A stretch of DNA of 15,362 nucleotides from Fischerella sp. (GCA_026419705.1 JANZYY010000055.1:1-15362), one strand, 5' to 3'; shown: positions 1-6,699, counted from the stretch's first letter. Translations and numbers: made by a program. The notes: generated by a model not told the origin, from the letters alone.

Positions 1-28
1 TACTTTGTTCTATTAAGTAGAGTAAGTC

Positions 29-145
29 AGCCTAATCTGGCGAATCGTAATTATTAACGCTAGAGCGGAGGAACCATATTTTGGGGCGTATCTCTTTTGA
101 GAAGGGTATCTCTCAACCCTAGCCCGTCAGCTAACTTCGTAGGCT
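29..145 (+). promoter_or_regulatory. c-di-AMP riboswitch aptamer (ydaO-yuaA class), copy 1
   Basis: The conserved core of the ydaO-yuaA (c-di-AMP) aptamer is present in order: GGAGGAACC at 67-75, GGGGCGTATC at 83-92, an AGGG...ACCCT hairpin at 103-120, and AGCCCGTCAGCTAAC at 121-135 followed by TTCGTAGGC. P1 can form between AGCCT (29-33) and AGGCT (141-145). P2 can form between CTGGCG (37-42) and CGCTAG (58-63) with one G-U pair. A TCTC/GAGA hairpin at 91-102 supplies a further stem. It ends about 112 bases before the likely ATG of the NrtB-like permease, so it should control the ABC transporter. In studied bacteria this class usually lowers expression when c-di-AMP binds; the direction here is inferred. 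The promoter must lie near or beyond the left edge of the window. Confidence 0.92.
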
Positions 146-151
146 TTGAGA

Positions 152-201
152 GGAGACTGAAGAGGCAGCATGTTTGTAATGTGAAAACCTCATCAGTGTC
201 C
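152..201 (+). promoter_or_regulatory. Leader hairpin between riboswitch 1 and the permease gene (possible expression platform)
   Basis: A 14-base arm at 152-165 (GGAGACTGAAGAGG) pairs with 188-201 (CCTCATCAGTGTCC) with two mismatches and a 22-base loop. It begins six bases after the aptamer P1. A T6 run lies at 221-226 but is separated from this stem by 19 bases. A weaker competing stem, GAG(G)CAG at 162-168 with CTGCTC at 212-217, would place a hairpin almost against that T-run. The two stems overlap at 162-165 and cannot coexist, as expected for a switch between two leader folds. This is inferred from inspection only. Confidence 0.4.
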
Positions 202-257
202 TTGGCTGGTACTGCTCGGATTTTTTGTACCTGAGCTTAACTGAATTGGGGTTGCAA

Positions 258-1106
258 ATGGCACAACTAAATTTGGCTGCGATCGTTGCAGTAGCTGGGC
301 AGGTAGCCTGGAAAAAGACAAAACCTGTACTTGTCAGGGATGTTGTCTTACTGCCTATGTTAGGTTTTTTGGGAATTATCCTGTTGTGGTGGGTTGTTGC
401 TCTTGTTAACCATGAATTAATGCCCACCCCACCGGAAGCGCTAGCTGCCAATCTGGACTATATCTTAAACCCGTTCTATCAAAGGGGGCCAGGTAACTTA
501 GGGATTGGTTGGTTGTTGCTAGCAAGTTTGCGACGAGTGTTGCTTGGCTTTCTCATCGGTGCTGTAGTGGCTATTCCCGTCGGATTTTTGATTGGAATGT
601 CAAAAGCTGCAATGCTAGCTCTCAATCCCATTATTCGGATTTTTAAACCGGTATCGCCACTAGCTTGGCTACCAATTGCTTTAGCCATCTTCAATTTGGC
701 AGATCCTTCCGCTATTTTTGTTATCTTTATCACCTCCTTGTGGCCGACAATTATTAACACTGCCCTAGGAGTTTCTAGCGTTTCCAAAGATTATTTAGAT
801 GTGGCACGAGTCTTGGAAATGCCCCGATGGCGACAGATTACAAAAATTATTTGGCCTGCTAGTTTGCCCTACATTTTTACAGGTTTGCGAATTAGTTTAG
901 GGATTGCTTGGTTAGTAATTGTCGCTGTGGAAATGCTCACACGCGGTATTGGTATCGGCTTTTTTGTCTGGGATGAATGGAGTCGTTTAAACTTGAGTTC
1001 GGTATTTTTAGCCGTACTGGTGATTGGCTTAACTGGTTTACTGCTTGATTTTGCTGTGGGCAAAATTCAAGAATTAGTAACTCATCGCCCTAGAACTTCA
1101 AACTAA
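258..1106 (+). CDS. ABC transporter permease, NrtB/CmpB-like (BPD_transp_1 family)
   Basis: Inner-membrane permease of an ABC importer, 282 residues from ATG 258. An in-frame TTG at 225 would add 11 residues, but it sits in the leader T-run and I reject it. The protein is hydrophobic throughout, with about six membrane segments. The cytoplasmic EAA-type coupling loop is visible (VARVLEMPRWRQ followed by PASLPYIFTGLRISLG). The segments PLAWLPIALAIF, FVIFITSLWPTIINTA and GIGFFVWDEW closely resemble NrtB and CmpB of cyanobacterial nitrate and bicarbonate transporters. It is followed after 104 bases by a matching substrate-binding lipoprotein and then by an ATPase gene. Unlike nrtABCD/cmpABCD, the permease gene comes first. 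Family assignment is secure. The substrate is not: nitrate, bicarbonate or another small solute are possible. The c-di-AMP riboswitch upstream makes nitrate less obvious. Confidence 0.93.
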   Translation: MAQLNLAAIVAVAGQVAWKKTKPVLVRDVVLLPMLGFLGIILLWWVVALVNHELMPTPPEALAANLDYILNPFYQRGPGNLGIGWLLLASLRRVLLGFLIGAVVAIPVGFLIGMSKAAMLALNPIIRIFKPVSPLAWLPIALAIFNLADPSAIFVIFITSLWPTIINTALGVSSVSKDYLDVARVLEMPRWRQITKIIWPASLPYIFTGLRISLGIAWLVIVAVEMLTRGIGIGFFVWDEWSRLNLSSVFLAVLVIGLTGLLLDFAVGKIQELVTHRPRTSN

Positions 1107-1140
1107 CAAAAAAATTTGGTTCATACCCAAGACTTTAAGA

Positions 1141-1166
1141 CGCACTTTCGCTTTACAAGGAGTGCG
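1141..1166 (+). other. Intercistronic hairpin between permease and binding-protein genes
   Basis: CGCACT at 1141-1146 pairs perfectly with AGTGCG at 1161-1166 across a 14-base loop, followed by CCTTTGTTT. It lies in the 104-base gap between the permease stop and the binding-protein start. The T-run is broken and the stem short, so it could be a weak terminator, a processing site or an mRNA-stabilising hairpin. Confidence 0.35.
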
Positions 1167-1210
1167 CCTTTGTTTAAGAGGCTATTTGTGAACAATCGAT
1201 AACTAAAGCC

Positions 1211-2662
1211 ATGAGTGACACCAATCGCAATTATTGGACTCGACGAGACTTTATCAAGGGAATGGGAGCAACGGCAACAGGAATGGCGCTGTCTTCCTGT
1301 GCCATTACTGGGAATACTGGTGCTAAAGGACTGACTGAAGAAGCCTTAGCTGTTGAACCAGTAGTCAGATCCCAAGACTTGGAAAAACCGAATATCACTG
1401 TTGGTTACGTTCCCGTTAATGACTGTGCACCATTTGCGATCGCTTGGAAAAAAGGATTTTTCCGCAAATACGGTTTGAACGTCAAGCTTAACCGAGAAGC
1501 CAGCTGGGCGACTTCTCGCGACGGGATTATTTTTGGTCGCCTTGATGCCTCACCCGTGGTATCTGGTGCAGTTACCAACGCCAGAATTGGCGCAGAAGGC
1601 GCGCGTCATGCCCCCTTATGTGCAGCTATGACTATTCATCGCCACGGTAACGCTATGACAATGAATAAAGCCATGTGGGATTTTGGGCTGCGTCCTTGGT
1701 ACGAATACAAACAAAAGTATGGCGATCGCGCTTTGGAAGTCTTTGGTCGTGATTTTAGAAACTACTTTGCCAAGCAACCACCAGAACGTAAAGTCTGGGC
1801 GGTGGTGCTGAGTTCTGCCATTTACGAATACTTTGTCCGTTACTTATCTGCTGCTGCTGGTATCGATCCTTTAAATGAGTTTCGCATCATCATCGTTCCC
1901 CCGCCGCAGATGGTGACAAACGTCAGGATTGGGGCGATGCAAGCTTACATGGTGGCAGAACCGTGGAATACGCGGGCAATTACTGGCAACGAAGGCATTG
2001 GCTTTACATTCGCTCAAGGTAAAGAAGTCTGGCTAGGACACCCAGATCGATTGCTGGGGGTGATGCAATCTTTCATCGACAACTACCCAAAAACCTATCG
2101 TTCCCTCGTGAAGGCGATGATCGAAGCTTGCCAGTATTGCAGCAAACCTGAAAACCGCCAAGAAGTTGCCGAATTAATTACAGATCGCTCATTTACGGGT
2201 GCAAAACCCAAAAAGCCAGGTGCGCCAATCACCAAGTTTACAGGCCCGGCAATTCTCGGCAACTATAACTATGGTGGCTGGGATGGTAAAAACCGGACTG
2301 TAAAAGCTGCTGATACGACTATTTTCTTTGACATTCCTGACAACATTCCCAAACAACCAAATCAACACTCTACATTCATGTGGAGATCCGGAAGTATTTG
2401 GTTGATGACACAAGCTGCACGGTGGGGACAAATTAAGGAATTTCCTAAAAATGCGGAAAAATTAGCCGAAAAAGCTTGGAGAACAGATCTGTATCGAGAA
2501 ATTGCCGCAGAAATGGGGATTGAGTCCCCAAAGGATGATTACAAAGTTGAACCACCAGAAGTATTTATTGACAATAAAGGTTTTGACCCCAGCGATCCAA
2601 TCGGTTATCTCAACAGTTTTGAAATTAGAGCCAACGCTCCCAGTCGTTTTTACATGTCTTAA
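1211..2662 (+). CDS. NrtA/CmpA-like substrate-binding lipoprotein with twin-arginine signal
   Basis: Periplasmic solute-binding protein of the adjacent ABC importer, 483 residues. The N-terminus shows a Tat signal (T-R11-R12-D-F-I-K), a short hydrophobic stretch and a lipobox L27-S-S-C30. It is therefore predicted to be exported folded and lipid-anchored at Cys30, as NrtA and CmpA are. The mature part begins with a type II periplasmic-binding fold: VGYVPVNDCAPFAIAWKKGF, then FFRKYGLNV and ASWATSRD (about residues 98-104), all matching the NrtA/CmpA layout. Where NrtA/CmpA have a glycine-rich GIDGAH-type segment that contacts the ligand, this protein has GRLDASPVV (about 109-117). Substrate specificity may therefore differ. 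The overall length is close to NrtA/CmpA. No obvious Shine-Dalgarno precedes ATG 1211, but the Tat motif fixes the start region. Confidence 0.9.
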   Translation: MSDTNRNYWTRRDFIKGMGATATGMALSSCAITGNTGAKGLTEEALAVEPVVRSQDLEKPNITVGYVPVNDCAPFAIAWKKGFFRKYGLNVKLNREASWATSRDGIIFGRLDASPVVSGAVTNARIGAEGARHAPLCAAMTIHRHGNAMTMNKAMWDFGLRPWYEYKQKYGDRALEVFGRDFRNYFAKQPPERKVWAVVLSSAIYEYFVRYLSAAAGIDPLNEFRIIIVPPPQMVTNVRIGAMQAYMVAEPWNTRAITGNEGIGFTFAQGKEVWLGHPDRLLGVMQSFIDNYPKTYRSLVKAMIEACQYCSKPENRQEVAELITDRSFTGAKPKKPGAPITKFTGPAILGNYNYGGWDGKNRTVKAADTTIFFDIPDNIPKQPNQHSTFMWRSGSIWLMTQAARWGQIKEFPKNAEKLAEKAWRTDLYREIAAEMGIESPKDDYKVEPPEVFIDNKGFDPSDPIGYLNSFEIRANAPSRFYMS

Positions 2663-2852
2663 TTAGCGGCGATCGCAACCAGCCGCGTAGCAATTTGTTA
2701 CAACACTTTGCTTTTTGAAATAGTAGCAAATACCTGAATGTTGATACCTACAAAATAAAAACTTTCGGTGGAGTTTCAGAGTTTCCTAAACATTCTTTTG
2801 ACTCTTAATTTTCCGCTAGATTGTTAAAAATTCTTCTAACCCAGAGCTTCCC

Positions 2853-3695
2853 ATGACTAAATCTACCTTATCCTCCATGAATTCTAACGAGCGAACCTTG
2901 CGCGATACTCCTTTTTTGGAAATTAAAAATTTAGTCAAGGCTTATCCAAACAACAATAATGGTGACAAATTTGTCGTTTTAGATGATGTAAATCTCACGG
3001 TGGGCGAAGATGAATATATTTCTGTAATTGGTCACTCTGGTTGTGGTAAATCTACGCTGTTGAAGATTGTTGCTGGCTTAGAAAAAGCAACTTCTGGCTC
3101 AGTAAGACTTGATGGAAAAGAAATTCGCAAGCCAGGTGCAGAACGCATGATGGTGTTTCAGCACTATTCGCTCCTACCTTGGTTAACTGTAAAGGAAAAT
3201 ATTCGCTTAGCTGTGGATGAAGTGTTAAAAAATGCTAATCGTGCTGAAAAAATTAGCATTGTTAACGAACACTTAGCAATGGTAAATTTAACAGCCGCAG
3301 CTGATAAATATCCTGATGAACTTTCGGGCGGCATGAAACAGCGGGTGGGTATTGCCAGAGCCTTAGCAATTCGCCCAAAAATGTTATTGATGGATGAACC
3401 TTTTGGAGCGCTAGATGCATTAACTCGCAGGAAATTGCAGCGACAAGTATTGGATATTTGGGAAAATCATCGACAAGCAGTTATGATGATTACCCATGAT
3501 GTCGATGAGGCTCTTTATATGTCCGATCGGATTGTATTGATGACTAATGGTCCAGCTGCTAAAATTGGGGAGATATTAGAAGTGCCGTTTTCTCATCCAC
3601 GCGATCGCGCCCAAATGCGAAACTCAAAAGAGTATTACGAACTCCGTAATTACGCGTTGAATTTTTTGGATAAATATTTTACTCAGGATGAGTAA
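2853..3695 (+). CDS. ABC transporter ATP-binding protein, NrtD/CmpD/SsuB-like
   Basis: Cytoplasmic ATPase of the importer, 280 residues. All nucleotide-binding motifs are intact: Walker A GHSGCGKST (60-68), Q-loop in VFQHYSLLPW, signature LSGGMKQR (157-164), Walker B LLMDEP with D181-E182, D-loop GALD and H-loop His215 in MITHDVDEA. The sequence type is that of nitrate/sulfonate/taurine-family ATPases. It matches the short NrtD/CmpD form and lacks the fused binding-protein-like domain of NrtC/CmpC. With no second ATPase gene, the transporter probably uses a homodimer. It follows the binding-protein gene after 190 bases with no clear terminator between, so co-transcription is likely but not certain. 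ATG 2853 is used; ATG 2877 is an alternative, and neither has a good ribosome-binding site. Confidence 0.93.
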   Translation: MTKSTLSSMNSNERTLRDTPFLEIKNLVKAYPNNNNGDKFVVLDDVNLTVGEDEYISVIGHSGCGKSTLLKIVAGLEKATSGSVRLDGKEIRKPGAERMMVFQHYSLLPWLTVKENIRLAVDEVLKNANRAEKISIVNEHLAMVNLTAAADKYPDELSGGMKQRVGIARALAIRPKMLLMDEPFGALDALTRRKLQRQVLDIWENHRQAVMMITHDVDEALYMSDRIVLMTNGPAAKIGEILEVPFSHPRDRAQMRNSKEYYELRNYALNFLDKYFTQDE

Positions 3696-3696
3696 A
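3678..3696 (+). repeat. Perfect inverted repeat spanning the ATPase stop codon
   Basis: TTTACTCA (3678-3685) and TGAGTAAA (3689-3696) are perfect complements around a 3-base GGA loop. The right arm contains the stop codon TAA (3693-3695). It is AT-rich and lacks a downstream T-run, so it is a poor terminator. It may be an mRNA 3'-end hairpin or a protein-binding palindrome close to the start of the second riboswitch transcript. Confidence 0.4.
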
Positions 3697-3729
3697 TGGC
3701 CCTATCGTCTACAGTCGTTTTGTAAGTGG

Positions 3730-3904
3730 GTAGCCTAATTCAAATCCAACAAATTTGATTTGGAGCGGAGGAACCAATATTAGGGGCTAATCTTGCGAAA
3801 ATAGTGAAGAGTCAAGAGTGAAGAAATTTCTCAACTTTCCTCATTCTTCCTTCCAGAGAGAGACACCTTCCAGTCTTAGCCCGTCAGCTAACTTCGCCGG
3901 CAAT
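3730..3904 (+). promoter_or_regulatory. c-di-AMP riboswitch aptamer (ydaO-yuaA class), copy 2, with enlarged peripheral stem
   Basis: A second aptamer of the same class as at 29-145. It has GGAGGAACC at 3767-3775, GGGGCTAATC at 3783-3792 and AGCCCGTCAGCTAAC at 3878-3892 followed by TTCGCCGGC. P1 can form between GTAGCC (3730-3735) and GGCAAT (3899-3904) with one mismatch. P2 can form between CAAATC (3741-3746) and GATTTG (3757-3762). The peripheral hairpin region between the two core halves is about 85 bases here against about 28 in copy 1. It contains an AGAGTCAAGAGTGAAG-type insert that looks like a repeat. It lies 34 bases after the ATPase stop and upstream of an intrinsic terminator and a Usp-like gene, so it probably controls genes to its right. 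Confidence 0.9.
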
Positions 3905-3908
3905 GGAA

Positions 3909-3960
3909 GGAACCCCGAAAACTTTGGCTGTAATAGCAGTTTTTACAGGGGTTTCTTTTA
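3909..3960 (+). terminator. Intrinsic terminator directly after riboswitch 2 (probable attenuator)
   Basis: AACCCC (3911-3916) pairs with GGGGTT (3948-3953), AAAAC (3918-3922) with GTTTT (3939-3943), and a short GCT/AGC helix closes the loop. TTTCTTTTA follows. The stem starts about five bases after the aptamer P1, the arrangement expected for a transcription-terminating riboswitch. A competing pairing of CCTTCCA (3866-3872, inside the aptamer) with TGGAAGG (3904-3910) is also possible. The same hairpin would also end any read-through from the ABC operon. Confidence 0.8.
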
Positions 3961-4055
3961 CCAATTTGAATCATAGGTCATTAGTCATTGCTCAACAATA
4001 TATGTACAGATGACAAATGACATAATGACAAATGACAAAATCTAAAATTGGTTAA
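3958..4055. repeat. Short repeat block with near-matching inverted ends and ATGACAAATGAC direct repeats
   Basis: The block starts with TTACCAATTT (3958-3967) and ends with AAATTGGTTAA (4045-4055), inverted copies differing by one extra base. Inside are GACAAATGACATAATGACA-type direct repeats (about 4011-4039) and a CATTAGTCATT stretch (about 3979-3989) that can pair with them. Such ATGACAAATGAC arrays are common small intergenic repeats in cyanobacteria. No transposase or target duplication is evident, so calling it a MITE would be speculative. Confidence 0.45.
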
Positions 4056-4092
4056 CCCGCTTCTTCTTCGTCGTTAATTTTATGGGAGAGAA

Positions 4093-4746
4093 GTGAAAAC
4101 TGTGAACATTAAGCCAATGTTAGTGCGTTTGCAAAACGCAATGAATAGAAATGACTTAATGGAGCAAATGGTATTGCTCTGGAATCCAATAGCATCCTTT
4201 TGTGAGCAAGCAGAATCTGCGAAATCAATCAATTTGATTGTTGGCTATAACAGTTCTCCTAATAGTCACACAGCCTTGGATATCAGTTTATTGATAGCCC
4301 ACCAAACACGTCTAGCTACAAAAGCAAACGTTACAGTTCAAGCCGTCTACGTGTTAGAGGACTATCAAACTAGTGATTTTTTTGATGTCTTGCCCAAAAA
4401 AGAAATTGTTAGCAGTGGATTAACCGATGCGATTCCCTTAGACATTTCTGCAAATTCCACATCACAAAGAAGCCATACTCCTGTCTTAACTCCAACCAAT
4501 AAATTTGCCAAAGCAGAGCATATTTTATGGCAAGCACGTTGTTTGGCTGAAGAATGGCAGAGTTCTTTCAAAGCGCATCTGCGATTTGGTTGCATTGCTG
4601 ACGAACTGAAAAAAGTTGTGATATCTGAAGCTGCAACTTTACTGCTTTTAGGCTGCAACTCAGCTAAACATCCAATTGTCAAAAAGCTTGGTTATAATTT
4701 CCCTTGTGCTGTACTGGGTATACCCACTTGTATTGATGGACAATGA
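4093..4746 (+). CDS. Universal-stress-protein-like protein
   Basis: A 217-residue soluble protein with the outline of a Usp alpha/beta fold. A first strand and helix read INLIVGYNSSPNSHTALDIS (about residues 46-65). A variable middle (about 95-145) is rich in Ser/Thr/Pro. The C-terminal half has LLLLGCNSAKHPIVKKLG and then a final strand CAVLGIP. The Usp ATP-binding pattern G-2x-G-9x-G(S/T) is not apparent, so it is more like the non-ATP-binding class. GTG 4093 is the first start, just after GGGAGAGAA; GTG 4102 and ATG 4117 are alternatives with more usual spacing. It sits downstream of riboswitch 2 and its terminator, and upstream of an ion-transporter gene, from which a terminator separates it. 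A regulatory or stress role in ion homeostasis is inferred from position only. Confidence 0.7.
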   Translation: MKTVNIKPMLVRLQNAMNRNDLMEQMVLLWNPIASFCEQAESAKSINLIVGYNSSPNSHTALDISLLIAHQTRLATKANVTVQAVYVLEDYQTSDFFDVLPKKEIVSSGLTDAIPLDISANSTSQRSHTPVLTPTNKFAKAEHILWQARCLAEEWQSSFKAHLRFGCIADELKKVVISEAATLLLLGCNSAKHPIVKKLGYNFPCAVLGIPTCIDGQ

Positions 4747-4850
4747 TATTAATAAAAGTCATTGTCAGATTTTCAATTGTGGGACTAAGATCTAAATTTG
4801 TTCGCTTGTTGGTTCATCTGAGAGTGAAGAAACGGTCTTAATCATACACC

Positions 4851-4880
4851 AAAAAGCTATCTAGTATAGATGGCTTTTTT
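4851..4880 (+). terminator. Intrinsic terminator after the Usp-like gene
   Basis: AAAAAGCTATCTA (4851-4863) pairs with TAGATGGCTTTTT (4867-4879) over 13 positions with a single G-U wobble and a 3-base loop, ending in TTTTTT. It lies 104 bases after the Usp-like stop and about 130 bases before the transporter start, so it separates the two transcription units. The symmetric A-run and T-run suggest possible function on both strands. Confidence 0.8.
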
Positions 4881-4955
4881 AGTTTCCTATCCGAATATAT
4901 TCATTCTATTTGGATTAAAAAAACATTATAGCTGTTGGTGGTTAACAGTTAATAA

Positions 4956-4990
4956 TTGATTTCAATAATCAACCATAACAAGTATATAAT
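4956..4990 (+). promoter_or_regulatory. Promoter-like sequence upstream of the P-permease gene, with an overlapping palindrome
   Basis: TATAAT (4985-4990) is a consensus -10 box. TTCAAT (4961-4966) lies 18 bases upstream as a weak -35. An inverted repeat TTGATT (4956-4961) / AATCAA (4967-4972) overlaps that -35 and could be an operator. The start codon is 23 bases after the -10 box. No NtcA-type GTA-N8-TAC site was found. Confidence 0.5.
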
Positions 4991-5013
4991 ATCCGTAATT
5001 TAGGTAAAATATC

Positions 5014-6351
5014 ATGGAAAACTGGCAAGCGATTCTGAGTCTTTTCACATTTACATGCGTGATTTTTTTAATCATGACAGAGTGGATTCATCCAACAATT
5101 GCTGCTTTTTTAGGAGCGTTGTTACTGGTATTTACCAACGTCATGACTTTAGAAGATGCAATTGGTTACATAGGCAATAATCATGGAACACTCGGTTTAT
5201 TTTTTGGTGTCATGGTAATGGTAAGAGCATTTGAACCGACCAAGATATTTGATTATCTAGCTACTCAGATCGTGTTGTTAGCTAAAGGAGAAGGAAAACG
5301 TCTTTTACTCGGCATTGTGGGGATTACCACTCCCATTTGTGCAGTTTTACCCAATGCGACAACAGTGATGTTGTTAGCTCCTTTAATTCCACCAATGGCG
5401 GAAGAAGTGGGCATCAATTTTGTCCCATTATTAATTCTAATGGTATTCATTGCTAATAGTGCTGGATTATTAACAATAGTTGGCGATCCAGCTACATTTA
5501 TTGTTGGTAGTGCTATCAATTTAAGCTTTACAGATTATCTATGGCGCTTGAGTTTAGGTGGTGCGATCGCCGTGATTACCGTGATGGTGACTCTACCATT
5601 TTTATTCCGCAAAATTTGGAAGACAAAACTAGAAGATTTAGAGCATTTACCACACCCACAAATTAATCATCCAGGTGTTTTAACTGTGGGTGCATTTATC
5701 GTAGCTTTCGTGCTGCTGTTTTTTGCGATCGGAGAATCTCTACCAATTCCTATTTCACCAGCTGCTGTCGCTTTATTAGGAGCAGCTTTAGCAATGCTTC
5801 TATCACATCAGAGCAAAATTGATACTGTTCACAATATTTTACGCGATGTAGATTGGAGTACCTTAATATTTTTTATGAGTGTATTCGTGTTAATTGGAGG
5901 TCTAGAAAAAACAGGTGTAATTAATAATGTGTCAGGCATATTGTCAGCAATTTTCGGAACAAATATTATTTTGAGTTCTCTTGTTATACTATTTTTTGTC
6001 GGGTTATTGTCTAGCGTTGTTCCCAATATTCCCTTGGTAGTGGCAATGGTGCCTTTACTCAAACAGTATCTTGTTAACGTAGGCTTAGCACCAGCAGAAG
6101 TTCTCAATCCAGACTTTCAAGGACAGTTCCCCCCCCAAGTCTTGCCACTATTTTACGCGATGATGTTTGGTGCTACTTTGGGGGGTAATGGCACCTTGAT
6201 AGGAGCATCCGCTAATATTGTAGCGGCAGGAATTGCTGAGCAACACGGACGCCGCATTTCCTTCAAAATTTTTCTGCGCTACGGCATACCAGTGATGCTC
6301 CTGCAACTATTGACATCATCATTATACGTTTCGATCCGCTTCTTCCTCTAA
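5014..6351 (+). CDS. P-permease / ArsB-NhaD (ion transporter superfamily) membrane transporter
   Basis: An integral membrane transporter of 445 residues with about 10-11 hydrophobic segments. It is arranged as two inverted halves separated by a charged cytoplasmic stretch near residues 198-220 (FRKIWKTKLEDLEHLPHP). The two signature re-entrant motifs of the ArsB/NhaD/P-protein (SLC13-like) group are present: LTIVGDPATFIVGSA (Gly157 region) and GATLGGNGTLIGASANIVAAG (Gly390-Thr394 region). PNATTVMLLAPLIPPMAEE and WIHPTIAAFLGALLL also match P-permease relatives. Members move anions or dicarboxylates, or exchange Na+ and H+; the substrate cannot be read from sequence. Length is normal and the gene intact. 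It has its own promoter-like sequence, and its position after riboswitch 2 and a Usp-like gene suggests a role in ion balance. Confidence 0.87.
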   Translation: MENWQAILSLFTFTCVIFLIMTEWIHPTIAAFLGALLLVFTNVMTLEDAIGYIGNNHGTLGLFFGVMVMVRAFEPTKIFDYLATQIVLLAKGEGKRLLLGIVGITTPICAVLPNATTVMLLAPLIPPMAEEVGINFVPLLILMVFIANSAGLLTIVGDPATFIVGSAINLSFTDYLWRLSLGGAIAVITVMVTLPFLFRKIWKTKLEDLEHLPHPQINHPGVLTVGAFIVAFVLLFFAIGESLPIPISPAAVALLGAALAMLLSHQSKIDTVHNILRDVDWSTLIFFMSVFVLIGGLEKTGVINNVSGILSAIFGTNIILSSLVILFFVGLLSSVVPNIPLVVAMVPLLKQYLVNVGLAPAEVLNPDFQGQFPPQVLPLFYAMMFGATLGGNGTLIGASANIVAAGIAEQHGRRISFKIFLRYGIPVMLLQLLTSSLYVSIRFFL

Positions 6352-6359
6352 GAAGGCAG

Positions 6360-6391
6360 CTTTCAGATTCAAAGTCTTTCAGATTCAAAGT
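6360..6391. repeat. Two exact tandem copies of a 16-base unit
   Basis: CTTTCAGATTCAAAGT occurs at 6360-6375 and again at 6376-6391 with no mismatch. Each unit is itself partly palindromic (CTTT...AAAG). It lies nine bases after the transporter stop codon and just before a terminator-like hairpin, so it is in the 3' untranslated part of that transcript. It may be a recent slippage duplication. Confidence 0.8.
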
Positions 6392-6400
6392 ATAGTAACT

Positions 6401-6425
6401 AGGGGCTGTCAAACTAGCCCTTTCA
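6401..6425 (+). terminator. Terminator-like hairpin after the P-permease gene
   Basis: AGGGGCT (6401-6407) pairs with AGCCCTT (6416-6422), including one G-U pair, across an 8-base loop, followed by TTCATT. The T-run is short, so termination may be modest. It is the only GC-rich stem I see between the transporter and the next gene. The rest of the 348-base gap is AT-rich, with a small palindrome AACGT-TAAT-ACGTT at 6557-6570 followed by a T-run. Confidence 0.55.
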
Positions 6426-6584
6426 TTGACTTTTGAAACACCAAGGCACTCAGACACTAAGGTGAAAAGCTCAAAATTCGGGAGATTTTTTGAGGATTTT
6501 TACTCACCTTGAAAGGTTTAAGGCTGTCAAATCCTGCTATTGACTGGAGTTCAACCAACGTTAATACGTTTTTTTTATATTTTC

Positions 6585-6613
6585 TTGGATGTTACGCTAG
6601 AAAATGATACTTT
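6585..6613 (+). promoter_or_regulatory. Possible promoter for the coiled-coil/envelope-signalling cluster
   Basis: TTGGAT (6585-6590) and TACTTT (6608-6613) are 17 bases apart and about 87 bases upstream of the ATG at 6700. The -10 match is weak. It is proposed because a terminator-like hairpin precedes it and the next gene starts a new functional group. Confidence 0.25.
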
Positions 6614-6699
6614 AATTTAAGATTAACTGCAATAGCAATATATCGCTGAAATGCGATCAAAAAATCTGAGTAATATAAACCTTATAAAGGACTGAGAAT

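Noticed and set aside
225..257. TTG start adding 11 residues to the NrtB-like permease
   Set aside because: The TTG lies in the T-run of the riboswitch leader and has no ribosome-binding site; ATG 258 gives the usual family N-terminus.
258..3695. Naming the ABC genes nrtB/nrtA/nrtD or cmpB/cmpA/cmpD
   Set aside because: Gene order, the lack of a fused NrtC/CmpC ATPase, the c-di-AMP riboswitch and a changed ligand-site segment leave the substrate open.
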